64,000 nucleotides of DNA, taken from contig WMCF01000088.1 of NCBI GenBank assembly GCA_009792885.1, forward strand, positions 2,616,982-2,680,981, given 5' to 3'. The notes beneath the pieces were generated by a model. That model had not been told where the DNA came from and ran no database searches. It saw nothing but the letters and a program-made list of their open reading frames with translations. Shown here one piece after another: positions 12,146 to 24,500 of this stretch. The translations under genes were made by a program, and so were the position numbers. The DNA is from Eremophila alpestris peregrina (taxonomy: Eukaryota; Chordata; Aves; Passeriformes; Alaudidae). Within the stretch, counting starts at the first letter, position 1; the number at the start of each line of letters is the position of its first letter.

Positions 12146-12583
12146 TGTGTAATATCACAGGGTGAAAAACTTAAGGTTTGAGATTTTGGCACACAGTAAT
12201 GTGTGTGAGCCAAGATGGAGGATTTAAGGCATTGTCTAAGTCCTTCTTTTCACCACATTCTTCCTTCTTCATAGGTTTAGGTGGTTTTCTGTAATTGGGT
12301 GAAAAAAGTCTGCATTGCAGACCTTAAGTGGTCACCATTGGGTCAAAAACACCAATAATATAGGAGTCATCTCATTATTGGGTAAATAGTGCTTACAAGA
12401 CCTGGGAAAAAGTTAGTAGTGGCCATTTTGCCACATTTTTCTAGCTTACTAGTTAGAGCTCACAGCTCCTGAATCTGTAAATAGATAAGATATAATAAAT
12501 CACCAAGTCCTAACTCAAACTTTTCTTTCCCATGTAGCAATCATCCTGGCAAGAACAATGAAAAAAGAACCTGCACTGTAACA
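12146..12583 (+). mobile_element. Solo LTR of a songbird-type endogenous retrovirus
   Basis: The segment begins near TGTAATATCACAGGGTG, contains GAGCCAAGATGGAGGA, several ATTGGGT motifs and, at about 12490-12500, AATAAATCACCAAG, a canonical polyadenylation signal on the + strand, followed by a U5-like tail. I recognise it as a zebra-finch-type ERV LTR from memory of the family, not from a search. The end is placed at CACTGTAACA (12583), whose terminal bases complement the TGTAA start; a shorter end near 12539 (TGTAGCA) is possible. I could not find matching target-site duplications. There is no adjacent viral coding sequence, so it is a solo or partial LTR, antisense to MAP2. Confidence 0.7.
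12490..12500 (+). promoter_or_regulatory. LTR polyadenylation signal AATAAA
   Basis: AATAAA occurs in the motif TATAATAAATCACC within the LTR, in the position expected for the R-region polyadenylation signal. It fixes the element's orientation as + and so antisense to MAP2. Confidence 0.6.
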
Positions 12584-14797
12584 TCTGCCTCCAGATCTCT
12601 GTTTACTGCATGATTCTAGAGAACATGATCAGAGCCTTTCCAAGACATGAGGCCATGGGACAAATGTTTCCCTTCTTACAGGAATGAGCAGCACACATTC
12701 AAAGCCACCAACGTTTGGGATGTGAGGACAGAACAAATCCTGTTCTGGGGGGAAGAAAGGTGACAATTCTCATTTAAGTACCTTGGGGAAGCTCAGGAAA
12801 AAAACACAAAAAACCCAGAAAAACAACCCAAGAAAAAGCCCGAGCCCTAACTCAAGGCCTCCCTCACCAACACAGGGTGCTTTGAAGCTGAGAGCAAGAG
12901 CCAGGAGCAGGATGAACCTGCCCACCAGCTTCACCAGTTCAGCCCCTGGGTCACCCATGAGAGGAGCCCAGAGCAGGACTGGGAGGGTTATGAAAAGAGC
13001 CAAGTGTGGGGAATGTGGCTCTGAAAATCCCTAGGACAAATGTAATGGTTATATTCCATCCTTTTGGTAGCTATTATTCCTGAAGTATCCTTCCTGGTTC
13101 CAGGCAGACACTCCCTGCTTCACTTGAAGCTCTTGAGGAAGGATATTCACATGCTCACAATGGACTGTGTCACAGAAGTCCCTAGTGAAAATAACAAAAG
13201 TGCTTTTATCTTCAAAAATAAATACAGTGGGCAGACTTCAATGCCAGCTGCGTGTATCTGGAGGCAGAATTTGGCTCAGTACTTATAAAAGATGGTTACA
13301 GAGTAAAGCATGGATGAATTCATTCTTGCCTCTCTGTTATTCATCAAGTGCTCTCAGGGCTTATAATGGTAGGAGAGAAACAGTGAGTGAGTCACACAAT
13401 GCATCTTTGTACTCAGCAATTTAGCAATGACTCTCTGCTGTGTGCTGTGATTCATCTACAGCTCAGGTTAAAATCCAGAATGCACAGGTGTGCTCTGCAC
13501 CATCAAGTGAGTTGTTTTTCTTTCATTTCATTAGCATACAATGGAATTAAATTAATCAGGCAATGTAAATATTGACAGAAATACCAAGAGTGGCCAGACA
13601 ATACAGCACAATTTCAATAGTGTAACAAGAAAAAACCCGGGATAATTTGGACAACCCAGGGAAACATTGTACTTCAGGGAAGCAAAACCTTTTTACCATG
13701 AGTTTCTTACTCTTTGCATAAGCTGCAATGAAGGCTTTCCAAAAACCATAGATAAGAAGGCACAGCCAGTCCTCTGAAATGTCATTGTTGCTTTAGTTAA
13801 AATTGGTTTGGATCTTGATGAACCTTTCTTTGCTAACCATTATCAAAGAACTGCTTAAGAGGGACTGCACAGCAGCAATCTTACAGCACGTTCTCACTCT
13901 TTGTCTGAGGTTGGTGGTAGTGAGGGGGACCCTACTGGAGCCACTGCTTGTCTGCAGAGATCATGCTCCACTGGCAGTGATGCAGCAGTGAAGAGATACT
14001 TCACAGACCTTTAGCTCATGTTGTAACTCAGGCAGTGAACTGAGGGGACAGCATTATGCATCTGAACTGGACATCTTGTCTTCTGAGCTAATAACCTGGA
14101 GGAGAAATGATGATAAAAATGAACCCTCCCAGCTTTTTCAGCTATTTGGGAACTGTGCAGAGACAGAAGATAGTCAAACACAGAAGGACAAATCCCATGG
14201 GGTATATGTGGTCTGACACTGCAGTTACCTCCTCCTTTTGCAGGCACTTTACCTACATTTATTAATCCATCTGCTCTTCCATGTGACACCAGCTCCTGCT
14301 GCCATGGCTGGGTTGAGCCAAGCCTGAACACTTTGAACTCTATGCACAGCAAATCACCTACAGTAATACAGCAAGATATGCCATGATATGCAAAACCCCA
14401 GATAATGCTGATTTAAATTTCCTGTCATGCTAGATGTCCAGAATCATCTTAGTATTACATTAACACTGCCTTTGCATATAAACAGATGAATTTTCTACAA
14501 ACTTCTTACTTTTTAAGACAACAGAATTAGGCCAATATTGAAGAATTTTGCAAATAGCCTGCCTTGCTGCTTCAAGCCATGCTTTTACCTGCTCTTGTAT
14601 CTATGAGCCCATTCAGAGTGAAATGAGGATATTTAATTTCAGGGAAGCTAATTTATCAACTAAGAGAAACAGCCACCTGCATCCATGGAGGAAGAGCTAC
14701 AATTCTAGTTCAGACAAAAATTACCACTGGAGATTCCTGAAGGGAGGGACAATGCACTCTTTAAAAAAGTAAAAACAAACTCTGGCAGGTGTATGAC
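12584..14797 (-). other. MAP2: Intronic sequence between two LTRs
   Basis: No gene or repeat is recognised. A short A- and C-rich stretch lies at 12797-12840. An AT-rich piece near 13525-13575 has ATTAGC and AATTAAATTAAT cores. The flank immediately left of the next LTR (14793-14797, ATGAC) is part of an imperfect target duplication. Confidence 0.6.
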
Positions 14798-15510
14798 TGT
14801 CTTAGGTTACAATGCAAGATGTAACCAGCAGTGTGTATTCTGTTCCCAGCTGTTAAAACCAGCTGGGGCAGTGTTCTTTATCTCTCCCACCACCCATCCT
14901 CCCTCCAGGGGGATCTCTGCTGTTCATGGGCCATTGGGGCTCACTGCAGGGCTGATAAAATTCCATCATCCCATTGGGAGAGGCTCCACCCAGGGGAGAA
15001 TCTTGGATTTTATTCTACCTGGATAAAACCTGAGAGTCAGAACACCAGAGCAGCCTGTTTGCACTGGATTCCCAGAGGAAGACTGGACCCATCTCACCAC
15101 CACTGGACCTTCAGAGGGAAACTACACCCTTCTACAGCATCATTGCTCCAACAGAACCACATCTGTCACTCCAGGAGAACTGCAGCCAGGCTTTAATTGG
15201 ATTGCTACCAACACCCTGACCAACAGGGTGTCAGGCTGTATTCCCACTCTGTCAGTGGGGTTTTTTTGTTGGTTTGTTTTTTTGCTGGGTTTTTTGGGGG
15301 TTTTTGTTGTTGGTTTGTTGGGGTTTTTTTTATATTACTGCATTTTTTTATTTTCTTAGTAAAGGAACTGTTATTCCTATTCCCGTATCTTTGCCTGAGA
15401 GTCCCTTAATTTCAAAATCATAATAATTCAGAGGAAGGGGGTTTACACTCTCCATTCCAAGGGAGGCTCCTGCCTTCCTTAGCAGACACCTGTCTTTCCA
15501 AACCAAGACA
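14798..15510 (+). mobile_element. Complete solo LTR (713 bp) of a songbird endogenous retrovirus
   Basis: The element starts TGTCTTAGG and ends CCAAGACA, giving TG...CA ends with near-perfect terminal inverted repeats. It is flanked by ATGAC (14793-14797) and ATGGC (15511-15515), an imperfect 5-bp duplication typical of class III (ERVL-like) insertions. Inside are TATA-like GATAAAAT and GATAAAAC motifs (about 14955 and 15022), a T/G-rich tract (about 15258-15330), AGTAAA near 15358 as a possible variant polyadenylation signal, and a U5-like 3' part (CTTTGCCTGAGAG onward). I assign + orientation from this order, but the minus orientation is not excluded. ORFs inside it are chance. Two partial copies of the family occur at about 48610 and 61360. 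Confidence 0.85.
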
Positions 15511-18500
15511 ATGGCCAGATCCTGAGCACAGTGGGAAGAAGAGGGGATGTGCCCTGTGTATGGCTCCAGGACCAAATCCTGCTTCCCAGAGGACAATGTA
15601 AGAAATTCAAAGAATTTCTTTCAGAGGAAATAAAATAATGAGGTGACATGTTGGTAATTTTTTGCAGAAAGAAGGGCACCAAGAATTAAAGAAAAATTGA
15701 GATATCTTCAAAATTAGTTACACTATACAGAAATAGGGTACAACTAAACTTACACTAATAAATAACACAACAAAAGACATTTTATGACCACACACCAGCT
15801 GTCCAACAAGGATGATGGATCTGAGTATTAAATATTAGGCACAGTGATTTAAAAGGTCCCAATGGAATTTGCCAGTAAATTTAACTTACAACCACTTACA
15901 TCTAGAAGAGCCAAGGAAAGCAGGGATGTATCAGGAGGCTGGAATAGAAACAAGAGGCAGAAGGTGGGAAATTTAGATGGACAAGTGCCAATAACCTCCT
16001 GCCACCCTCAAAAGCTCAGGCTGTAGTATACAGTGCACAAACCTTAGCAATCCTGGTGTCTTCATGGACTCTCCACATATTCCCAAAACAAGAAGGCCAG
16101 TTTTGGATGCCATTTCAGCTAACACACATCTCTCAAACTAATGTGATTATTTTCAGATGTGAGTGGTGTGCTTCACACTGCTCAAACAGAATGACAGGAC
16201 ACAGCAGGGATAGGGAGGAAGTCTCATGGTGTCTGATGGGCACCTGTCAGCTTCCTAAGAGAACATGCAGCCATGGTCCAGAAGCCACAAAACAATTAAC
16301 CAAAGCTACACTTGATGCTAAATGTCTAAGTGCTGTCATTGCAGTAATATGGAATATTATTAAAGAGAATTATACATTCTCTCCATGGCAGCCACTTGAC
16401 CTCTCTAGCCTAATAAACAATGAACAGATTTTTCCAATATTTTATAACAGACATGATTTATTTCTTCCTTGTCCACTGCTTGAGTTATTAGCTTTCAGCT
16501 AGATCCCTCTTTCTCAACAACAGGAGTAAGACTATCCCCTTAAACACCACCTTAAAAATGCAGGCAGTGTGCATCTCCTCACACTTGTAGTAGCATTTAA
16601 ATGTGGTTTTAAAAGCTTTTGTATTTCCACACTGCAAACAGTTAGTCAAAAACCACATATTCTTTGTAGCCAATCCTTTTGATTGTACCTTGGATTATGC
16701 AACAGATGAAAAATGACAGATGATGCCTGGACCAGAGGCTGAACAAAGGGAGCTTACAGTGGGAAGAAGAAGAAAACAAACCCCAATCTGCATGCCTGCA
16801 GCCTCAGAAGCAGTGGGTCAGACCTGCAGCACTGGCACAGCAGGGACAAGTCCTCTGATCCTTCCTGCACACTGTCCAGACCTGTGACAGCAGAGATTGA
16901 AACCCTGCTCAGAGCTCCCAGCAGCTGAGCTGGACACCAGCAGAGCCAGGCAGGTGGGAAAGGTGGGTCATCCTGCTGCAGAAATTGCCCAGCTCCTAAA
17001 GAAAGGGGAATGCTTTCACTTGGAGAAATGTTTATGTGAGCCAGCCCTGCTCTGTGCTGAGCTGCAAACCCTGCTGGGCCAGGTGCTGCACAGAAGGGAT
17101 GAGATGCAGCACATTGTATTTCCACTGGTGGGGAGCAGGGGTGTCCCAATGCAGAACACAGGCACAGGTACAAGAATGAGCATTCAGCTGTTACTCCTTC
17201 CTCCCTTGGGAAGGTGCTCACTTCTCTGGGCTGCTGAAAAGCACCTCAGCTGACTCCCCTTGGATGCTCCCCTCTGAGACATTCTTGCCCAGCTTGGAGG
17301 GCTGCCCTCACTCCCACACTCAGGGACCATCTATCAACTTGCTCCAGAAATGTAAAACTTGAGTGCCCTTCTCTCTTGAAATGGTGACATCATGGTACTA
17401 GAAGCTTGTGATTGAAAAAAAAAACAATAAAAAAATCTAGTAGAGCTCGCTTTTAGATAAAAAGAATCCCTGTACACCCCTTCTTGGTTCAACACCAACC
17501 CTTTCCAACAAACCCTCACACTCCTGTTTCTCATAATTGCTTCCTGCAGGATACAGGAAAGGCATTTTAGCTGGTGAAGGAGATGGTAACCATAACAACA
17601 GCACCATGACAACTCCAAGTGATATCTGAAACATGAAATACAGCAAGAACTTATTACAGATACATTTGGTCCACAATAAGGATGGGGAAAGCACCAAAGA
17701 AGCTGTAGCAGTTGGTGCAGGTGCCAACACAAAGAAACACAAGTGTCCCTGGATTAAACTGCATCCAGTCCTGCACATCTTGAGATGAGGCACCATGACA
17801 GCCCTGTCTTCTGATCAGGAAACAGAGGAGGCAGCCTCTGCTCACTAGCTAAGATCTCTCCTGTCTTCAGGGAGCTGGAGGGAAGGAAGGAGAGCTTCTG
17901 GGAAGCCAGGAAGTTCCCTGGCAGCTCCCAAATTTCTCAGTGGAGCTTTTGTTTCCACGAGAGTCATTGAAAGAAGGCCTGAACAAGAACAGGGCTGCTC
18001 TCAGGGGGGCATCTCTGGGTCAGACACACTGCATTGGCTTTTCAAAGCACAGTTTCCAATGGGCACCGTGCACTTCAGAGCAGAGAGTGCAGTTGGCAGG
18101 CTTGCCTGAAACAGGAGGCTCTGCAGCCCTCAGCCATCTAAACAACCTGTGCCAAGGCTCTGACTTCAATTCTGGCAGGGTTTAAAAAGCCTCACCAACA
18201 TTTGTGGCTAATCAGCTTTTTCACCCCAGTGCAGAAGGCCCATGAAAACCCACCCTAAACAAACAGCACCAGCTCCAAGGGCTGTGGCAGGGGAAATCAC
18301 TTGGGGTGTGATCAGATCAGAAACATCCAAAGGCATGGTCCTTTTAGGGCTTTTCTCAGGGAATTCAACTCACTGGTTTGCTGCACAGGATTGCTCAGGG
18401 TAGGCACACCAAGCTGTGGGTCCTTTCCCAGGTCAAATACTTCATCACCCTCTGCACAGCTTTCATCTTCTAACCCCCCTGTTCTTTAAAACACTGCAAG

Positions 18501-21500
18501 AATCTAACTGGAAAATAAACCTTTCTTCATGGTGCACATCAGAGATTTTCAGGTCTATACTGAAGGCTTAATGAAATAAACACTCTACAATTCAGTCCTT
18601 ATTTGTACTTTTAGACTAAGTCTGTTTTTTCCTACCAAAATAATTATAAAAGATTTGCCTCGTTTATACAAACAATTCTTCAAAAAGCTAAGAAGAACAG
18701 AGGAAACCTTTAGTTCATGGAGATCATAAGGGTTTTGAAGGCAAAAGATGATTCAGACTGCACCCAGGAAATCTGACTCCAAAAGAAGGAATTTTTTTTC
18801 ATATTTCCCTCTTATCACAATCACTTCAAACCTCAGTAAGGAGAGAGTTGAAGATCCATGACAACACCACAGTTGAGCTGGAGGATGGGCTATATAAGAC
18901 AACATTACTTAAAATACTGTCTAAGAAGGAAAACTCAGGGAAGAAGTATACAATGTGATATAGCCATGGCAGGCTAGGGAAAACAAGGCAGAACTACAAG
19001 GAATAATCACACTAAAAGCACTGTCAATGCTGCCAACATTGCACAAGTTGGGCCAGCTAAAACCTTGGCTGGCTAATAGAAATGAATATTGAATGCTTGG
19101 TTCCCCTCCCCACTGAAAGTTAACTTTCAGTGCTTACAAACACCTGAGACAAAGCCACCATCTCCTCATTTATTGCACAGCTACAGAAAGCAACTCCAGC
19201 GTGCACTACACAGTACAATCATCTAATTCTCACCCTCACATTTGCAAACCTGTTTTTTGGTGTCAGCCAAATTGGGGCTTTGCCACAGACCCTGCAAACA
19301 GGCCACATAGCTGTGTGCTTCCTTTGCTCTCAAGTTATCATTGATCAGCACTTGTATTTGGACAGGGGCTGCTAAAGGTAACCTACAAAAAGAGTGAAAA
19401 ATCTTAAGGGTTTGTCTTCCCCACACTGACCTTACTGAGACACACTGATTTGATATTGCATCTCTTCTCTCAAGAGATCCCAGGATGGATGACAGCTCAC
19501 ATAAAAGCAGTGAGGAAATTATTAATTGTGCTAATATATTACTTGCATATTATCCACATAAGACAGGTCTGTGCTTTAGCCAACTGCAGGTGAGCTGCTC
19601 TTCATGCAGAGCACTCAGCAGAGGTGATACAAACTTGTCTGCTAAGCAAAAACACACACAACAAAATGTCATTTACCCAGAATGAAGCACTTTAACAACA
19701 CTGATCCATCTTTGCCTTCTCTGCACACGTGACTTATTGACACAACCCTCATTTCTTCTGGTTTCAGCAAGATCTCATCGAGCATGACACATTTACACAT
19801 GATCTTGACTTCATTCAGAGAGCTTTTAATTATAAAAAAATAAATGCTGCCTCTAGAAATGTGTTTTTTAATTTTCAAAGGTCTTATGTACCTTTGAAAA
19901 CGAAGTCTACCCCTGCTACAACACAATCTTTGAAAAAACACAGATGCTATCTTTGGGAACATCATCATGTCAGCTACTGCAAATGGTAAAACATATGTCC
20001 TGGGCTAATTTCTGGCAGATTCTTCCCTCTAAATACATGCAGAGGAATCAGCCTACAGTAGAATTGTGAAACACAGCTCTCTGCACCCTCTCCAAGGCCA
20101 TGAACCCAAAAGGGGATCCAGGGATGGAGTTCCTGATCCAGCTGCCATCTTAGCTTAATTCTGTCCTTCCATATGATGAATCAAAGGAATATAGTCAATT
20201 GTTCTACAACTGAACAAGCACCACAAAGATGATCATGCTAAAATGAAGTGTGGAGGGGATAACAGGAAAGGATCTTCAAGCTGCTCCAGCTTATTTGGGT
20301 AAAAAATTCTTGCTCATGTGAAAGAAGTTTCCTCCTCAAGTCAAGGACAGCAGATTATTCTTTGGCTGGGAGTGCTTTGAGTTTCCCTTCCTAACACTCA
20401 GACACACCAGGCAATCATGCCAGGCACACAGTCAAGTAAAAGCATCACACTGTCTACCAGAGATATTGTTTATTCATGCTGAAAAAGAGCATCAGGCAAA
20501 AGAAAGCTGGTGCCCAGGTCCCTCCATCCAGACTGACTGCAGCAGCTTTGATTTTCAGTTTCATGGCCCAGGAACCCATTACAGCCAACAGGAGTCAAAG
20601 CATTTAGCAGCAGCACAAAGCTTCTAACTCTAAATAAATCAACAGAAATAAGGAGACAAAGCACTGGAAAACTGATTGGCATAGAGGTTGTTCACAAATT
20701 CAGCTTGTTCCTATATTTATAACTAACTTGGTATGGATTAGTTAGTGCCAGAATTTTCTTTCCTGGGGAATGCCTGAGTAGTGTTTGTTGTACTGCAAAA
20801 CCTTGGTCAGAAGTGGTAAGATTATTTCATCCCTTCATGCTATTTTCTAACTAATGATGTTACAAATAAAGAACTTCTTTTAAATTAAATATACCCTTAC
20901 ACTCGTATGACTTAAAAATATGCTGTCCACCCACACCCAGCCACCCACTTGTATGACCAATGACTGTATACCCAGGCAAATAAAATAATCTCTCCAGTCT
21001 CAAAATGAGAACACCCAGAAATCTTCTGTGCTCTAAATGCTCTAGACAGTAAAATCACAATATTTGGGATATAGCTTTATCATGTGGCAGGTTTACCCTG
21101 CCAAATCTTTACTCAACCAACCTACAAAAGAAAACAAAGCAGGCAGTCACCCTCTAGTCTGTTCAGGCAAAGAGGGCATGGAGGACAGAGACGGTACTGA
21201 AGGAACTTGGAGCCACAGGAACTGATTCTGCAGCTCCCACTTTCAGAGGAAGATTTCCCTTCAAAAGTGTTTAAATTAAGCTCTTGAACTGTGCAATGAA
21301 AGAGGAGTATAATATGCCTCAGCCTGTACTTTAACTACAGTGATATTTTAAAAGTTTTATTTTTAATTCCTTGTGGTTTTGAATTTAGAAAATTAAGGTA
21401 TCTAAATCATGAGCGGGAACCAAGTCACTGAGTCACTCAGCCCTTCTGAAATCTTAATTGCAGCATTTTCTGTCACAGCACAGACCTGTTCCAGAGACTC

Positions 21501-24500
21501 ATTTCTTCCCTAAGCTCCTGTGGGTGTGTGCAACAACCTGATCCCTGCTACAGGTTGAGTTTCACCTTGTTCTGCTCCCTTTTCTTGCCACCCAGTGCCA
21601 AGGAGCTGATTGTGCCAGCGGCAGGCTCCTGGGATAAGATGAGGAGTGAATGAGTTTCTGGGAGGTACCCAGCAAGCCCAGGGCCAGGAGCAGGGAAAGG
21701 TAAGGAAGTTGTACTGGGTGAAGAAACAGTGTGTCAGGAATGGTGAGATGTGACTGACCAACACATTCACTGAGGAAAAGGTGAGGAAAAACCCCAAGCC
21801 AAGGGGCAGAGTGTGTGTTGTTTTAACACAGAGAGACAGGAGATGGGAAGGAGGAAAGTTAGGTTAATCTCCAGTCAAACCATTCAGTCTGCACTCCTGC
21901 CATGAGCAGTGGCCAGCATGAGCTGCTCCACAGGAAGAAGCAAGGAGCTCCACAGAGCTTAGGCCAAACATCTGCATTTCCCCAAGGCAGTCTCTGCCAA
22001 AGTGACACAGTTCTGGTGGTTTCCATCAGAGCCAGGTGCCTTCATGTCTGTGAGGATCCACACCATCACCCTCTGTCCAATACTTAGCACTACACACAGA
22101 AGGTTCCCCCAGGGTGACTTTCTGGACAAGGAAAGGAGCCCACCTGTGTCCTTCCATGGACTGCAGTCAGGGATTTCCACTAAAAGGCCAAGAAGACACA
22201 AAAAAGCACAACAGGCCACGCAGAGCACTGATGGACACAGAATATTCACACTTGAGGGCCTCTGATGTCTTTTTTTACATCAGAACCTGGATGCTGCATT
22301 CATCTTGAATTTCTCTGCACATTTCCTTTTGCAGAGTCTGTCAGCAGCACTAATGCTGATGTTTGTTTAGGATGCCTGAAAACATTAATCATTAATCACA
22401 AATGAAATGAAGTAGACCTGGAAAAGGTACAACAACAAGAGCTCAACAAGGATGATAAAAAGACCTAGAGAAGCTTCTCTGAAAGGAATGACTAGACATG
22501 CTAACTCTTCATCCTGGGAAAGAAGGGAATGAGATAAATGTTGACAAAAATGCATACAAGTGTGCAGGGAGAAGATAAGCAGAGAAGAGAAAACAAACAA
22601 TCCCCTCTCCACAAAAAGCTATAGTGCATCAAACAGAACAACCCACTGGTGACAGGCTCCCTGCAAAAAAATACAGCAGTGACTCTTCCCACTTTCTGGA
22701 ATTACACTGTGCAGCAGGTGGTGCATGATGGAATTTTACACAGGTTCAAAAGCAAACAGCTGGATTTTCCTTTGATTGTTTTTCCCATGGTTTCTCAATC
22801 TGAGAGGCTTTTTGGGGAAAGCAATGTTTTTACCACATAAATAATATGTAGCTCTAATGTGGATTAGCAGCTTTATCTGCTATTTTAACATCAACTTAAA
22901 ATAATTGTGTGGTTTGTTGTTCCTTTTTAAAGGCCATTAAGTGTGATGAAAGGTCACATCCCCTCTCTGAGCATCACAATGCTTAACAACTTCTGATGAA
23001 AAAGCATTTTATGACATAGACTATTGCTCTGCAAATGAGAAGCACCTATTGATCAGGCAGGCTCTAGCAAATGAACAGCTTTGTTACTCTGATAAATTCC
23101 CAACTGAAACACAACATTAATCCCAGGTATCTCTCTGCTGATTCAGCAAAAGAGCATCTCCAGACCATGTCTTGCTATTTCCATGGAGCTGGTTCACTAC
23201 ATGAAGACAGGGGGTGCCCATTTTTAACCCATTCTGTGGGATCAACTTGATCACCTCACGTTGAAGATCTAGAGGCAGCACTGAGGGTGACTGCAGTGAC
23301 ACAGAGGTGATGATCAGGTAGGGGACATCACCAGGAAGATCAGCTGATAAAAATGCTCTGGGGCAAGGGGTGCTGCTGAAGAGGAACAGCACATGAGCAA
23401 CAGGGAAGACAAAGGGCCCTTCTAGAAGGACCTGGTTATCTATCCAGAGCCACTACTTTCAAGAGGTCTGATGAGACAGTGTGTATAAATGTTTTATAGC
23501 TGAGAGGCTCAAAGCTCCAGCAGTGCAAGCAAAGTCTTGTATGTTTGCTTTTTTTCATGTAGGGCAAGCAGTCTGAAACACATGTCCCACCAATGACCTC
23601 GGCTCCGACCCAGAGGGGCTGTCTCTGCTTGAAAAGATGATTCATTCACTCTGCTAGAAGGGCTGGATGAATAGGCAGTATTCAGGCTGCACAACACTTA
23701 TCACTTGGGATTCCCTCAAAATTGAGGTCTGACATGACTGGGTCAGTAACCATGAGCTTTTGTTCCTAGCTCCTTGAACAGAAATGTCTCCTTGCATTCT
23801 TCAGTGGTTCCCACAAATCAGGTCGATTTTTATGGCTTGCTAATTGTTACTGTTAGACTTCTGCAGGGCTTCAGGATGAGAAGTAGTGTATTTCTGAAAG
23901 CTCAGGGCACAAAACTTACAGAATAAATCACTGTCTATCAGGCAGCAACAAAATCCAGCCATGGCAGCCACTTGAATATCTGGGTAGTGCTTAACTTTAT
24001 TTGCTTTGTTCTACTTCTGTTGATAGAGCACACTAAAAACTGCCAAGAAGCCAAAAGAAGCAAAACAAGTAACTGGCACAAATTGGACTTTGTCTAGAGG
24101 TTCATCAACAATTATCACACATACAGAGCTATCTGAAATGCCATTAAGGTTACACAGTTACACCTCAGGAGCTGAGCTGTGAAAGAAGAAAGGGATAACT
24201 GCATAATCCTAACTGAAACCTTCTGCCTAGTTCAAGAAATATATTCTATTCTTCCCATTCCCTCTGTCTAGATTATCTCAGTATCTACTGCACTTCCAGG
24301 TCCTCTCCTGCAGGTTTCATTCCAAGCATTCCCTTTTTTTTAACTCGTTCATTTATTAACTTCGAGTTTTCCTTCCTGGACTTCTGTCCCATTCAGCCCC
24401 TCTCTCCAACCTGCCTCTATTTCACTGCTTTCCCAGCCTCACCTTTCCTCACACATCTTTTATCAATGCTGCCTCTTCTGCCTTTCACTCCTCGCTTCCA

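Noticed and set aside
14831..15196. ORFs inside the 713-bp LTR
   Set aside because: LTRs are noncoding; the frame has no retroviral protein features.
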